Origin: Rubrivivax sp.
GTDB taxonomy: Bacteria > Pseudomonadota > Gammaproteobacteria > Burkholderiales > Burkholderiaceae_C
Assembly: GCA_027484885.1 (NCBI GenBank)
Contig: JAIXSD010000628.1
Span: 1-6,316 of the forward strand
Direction of reading: 5' to 3'
Length of the DNA: 6,316 bases
In this document: piece after piece, positions 5,575 to 6,316 of the stretch
How positions within the stretch are numbered: the stretch's first letter is position 1
Layout of the letters: every line of letters begins with the position of its first letter
Notes under the pieces: generated by a model
What the model was told of the DNA's origin: nothing
The model's database searches: none
What the model saw: only the letters and a program-made list of their open reading frames with translations
Program-made: the position numbers and the translations under genes

Positions 5575-5590
5575 CGGCACGCGACTTGCT
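5575..5590 (+). promoter_or_regulatory. Sigma-54 (RpoN) -24/-12 promoter candidate
   Basis: The sequence CGGCACG-CGAC-TTGCT matches the consensus TGGCACG-N4-TTGC(A/T) at every specified base except the first. The essential GG (5576-5577) and GC (5588-5589) are separated by exactly 10 bases. Transcription would start near 5601, giving a leader of about 100 bases before the receptor ATG. No comparable -35/-10 pair was seen nearby. Confidence 0.6.
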
Positions 5591-5604
5591 AGATTCCATC
5601 GTTT

Positions 5605-5645
5605 CGAGAAGTGGCCTCGGCGCAGGCTTTGAGCCTGGCTTCTCG
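5605..5645 (+). ncRNA. Leader stem-loop in the receptor mRNA
   Basis: CGAGAAG (5605-5611) pairs with CTTCTCG (5639-5645), and inside it CAGGCT (5623-5628) pairs with AGCCTG (5632-5637) around a 3-base loop. The structure would begin about 5 bases after the predicted sigma-54 start. No T-run follows. It may protect the 5' end or be a regulatory leader; I recognise no known riboswitch, and no cobalamin-box motif was seen. Confidence 0.35.
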
Positions 5646-5655
5646 CAGATTCATT

Positions 5656-5678
5656 TCAGTCACCCATGTCAGTCGCCC
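5656..5678 (+). repeat. Tandem TCAGTC(A/G)CCC repeat in the receptor leader
   Basis: TCAGTCACCC (5656-5665) and TCAGTCGCCC (5669-5678) differ at one base and have a 13-base period. They end 13 bases before the receptor's ribosome site, suggesting either a small duplication or a repeated RNA or protein binding site. Confidence 0.35.
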
Positions 5679-5691
5679 GTTTGGGCTTTTT
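5675..5691 (+). terminator. Small GC hairpin with T-run abutting the receptor ribosome site
   Basis: GCCC (5675-5678) and GGGC (5683-5686) form a 4-bp stem with loop GTTT, followed directly by five Ts (5687-5691). The shape is that of a minimal intrinsic terminator, but the stem is short. It touches the TGGAG ribosome site (5691-5695), so it could act as a weak attenuator or accessibility switch. Confidence 0.25.
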
Positions 5692-5702
5692 GGAGTTCCC
5701 GC

Positions 5703-6316
5703 ATGAAAGCGCAGTCCCCGGTTCAGTCTCCCTCTCGTTTGACCTTGGCGCTCAGCCTGGTGCTGGCCGCCTGGCCGATGGGCTCAGCGCTGGCACAGAG
5801 CCAAGACGCCGAGACGGCCACCAAGGCCGCCAAGGCCGACAAGAGCAAGCTGGAGACGGTGGTCATCACCGCCGAGCGCCGCACCGAGAACATCAAGGAC
5901 GTGCCCAATGCCGTCTCCGCCATCAGCGGCGAGAAGCTCGATGTGCTGAACTCCAGCGGCCAGGACGTGCGCTTCCTGTCCGGCCGCGTGCCCAGCCTGA
6001 ACATCGAATCCTCCTTCGGCCGCGCCTTCCCGCGCTTCTACATCCGCGGCTACGGCAACACCGATTTCCGCCTCAATGCCTCGCAACCCGTCTCGCTGAT
6101 CTATGACGATGTGGTGCAGGAGAACCCCATCCTCAAGGGCTTCCCGGTCTTCGACGTCAAGAACGTGGAAGTGATCGCCGGCCCGCAAGGCACGCTGTTC
6201 GGCCGCAACACGCCGGCCGGCGTGGTCAAGTTCGATTCGGTCAAGCCGGGCAAGAAGCAGGAGGGCTATGCCAGCTTCTCCTACGGCACCTACGGCACCA
6301 GCAACCTCGAAGGCGC
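5703..6316 (+). CDS. TonB-dependent outer-membrane receptor, N-terminal part (partial)
   Basis: The gene starts at ATG 5703, with GGAG (5692-5695) 7 bases upstream, and runs open off the right edge after 204 full codons. Residues 1-31 are a Sec signal peptide with a hydrophobic core (13-26) and cleavage expected at SALA|QS. A Lys/Ala/Asp-rich linker (34-49) leads to a TonB box, LETVVITAERR (50-60). The plug follows with DVPNAVSAISGEKLD (66-80), IRGYGNTDFR (114-123), VEVIAGPQGTLFGRNTPAGVVKFDSVKPG (155 on), matching the conserved plug end. Such receptors use TonB/ExbBD energy to import scarce ligands across the outer membrane: siderophores, vitamins, oligosaccharides or other compounds. The GRNTPAGVVKFDSVKP style is frequent in large receptors of unassigned substrate. 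The barrel is outside the window, so the ligand is unknown. There is no N-terminal signalling extension for an anti-sigma partner; control more likely lies in the upstream region. Confidence 0.93.
   Translation, partial: MKAQSPVQSPSRLTLALSLVLAAWPMGSALAQSQDAETATKAAKADKSKLETVVITAERRTENIKDVPNAVSAISGEKLDVLNSSGQDVRFLSGRVPSLNIESSFGRAFPRFYIRGYGNTDFRLNASQPVSLIYDDVVQENPILKGFPVFDVKNVEVIAGPQGTLFGRNTPAGVVKFDSVKPGKKQEGYASFSYGTYGTSNLEG

Larger units (their letters stand above)
5382..5702. promoter_or_regulatory. 321-base regulatory region between xth and the TonB-receptor gene
   Basis: No plausible gene lies here; the reading frames that cross it lack ribosome sites and overlap xth or the receptor in the wrong frame. 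From left to right it holds the xth leader, two CGGGCCCG palindromes (5454-5461 and 5481-5488), a tandem AATTGGT pair (5504-5522), a sigma-54-like promoter (5575-5590), a leader hairpin (5605-5645), a tandem TCAGTC(A/G)CCC (5656-5678), a small GC hairpin with T-run (5675-5691), and the receptor ribosome site. A candidate minus-strand -35 (CTGACA, complement of 5466-5471) lies between the palindromes, but no good -10 follows at normal spacing. Confidence 0.6.

Noticed and set aside
5382..5702. Cobalamin riboswitch or Fur box upstream of the TonB receptor
   Set aside because: I looked for a B12-box-like segment and a GATAATGATAATCATTATC-like Fur site and saw neither.
5666..6106. 146-codon plus-strand frame starting before the receptor gene, considered as a leader peptide or overlapping gene
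   Set aside because: No ribosome site before ATG 5666, and it becomes an Arg/Gly-rich shadow of the receptor frame, which has a signal peptide, TonB box and good ribosome site.

Overview
The window is GC-rich, gene-dense chromosomal DNA. The gene families, codon use and gene order suggest a betaproteobacterium of the order Burkholderiales (Roseateles/Paucibacter-like). That is inference from sequence style, not a database match. I see no insertion sequence, CRISPR array, tRNA, rRNA or phage gene.

Layout. (1) Bases 1-86 hold the last 27 codons of an EAL-domain (c-di-GMP phosphodiesterase-like) protein. (2) On the minus strand, a YcaC-type isochorismatase-fold hydrolase with a twin-arginine signal peptide (1069-1839) is followed 68 bases downstream by a pirin-family gene (143-1000), probably as one operon. 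(3) Divergent from that operon is a LysR-type regulator with a GTG start (1948-2844). The 108-base AT-rich spacer carries two inverted repeats, so LysR probably controls the hydrolase/pirin pair. (4) Convergent with lysR is an AraC-family regulator with a DJ-1/PfpI-like sensor domain (FtrA/GlxA type, 2875-3849). (5) Divergent from it is a small HD-domain phosphohydrolase (3972-4532). (6) Convergent with that is exodeoxyribonuclease III (4581-5381). (7) The window ends inside a TonB-dependent outer-membrane receptor (5703 to the edge) that has a signal peptide, TonB box and plug.

Most of the unexplained structure lies in the 321-base non-coding stretch between xth and the receptor gene. It contains a nearly perfect sigma-54 (-24/-12) promoter match at 5575-5590. 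Upstream of it are a pair of identical 10-base repeats with palindromic cores and a tandem AATTGGT repeat. Downstream are a 5'-leader hairpin, a tandem TCAGTC(A/G)CCC repeat and a tiny hairpin with a T-run against the ribosome binding site. Together these suggest activator-dependent, layered control of the receptor.

The second point of interest is the LysR/hydrolase/pirin locus. The hydrolase appears to be a YcaC-like enzyme given a Tat export signal, and the pirin keeps three metal-ligand histidines but has glycine where the usual glutamate ligand stands. No feature here amounts to a clearly new defence or mobile system; the candidates are regulatory and enzymatic.
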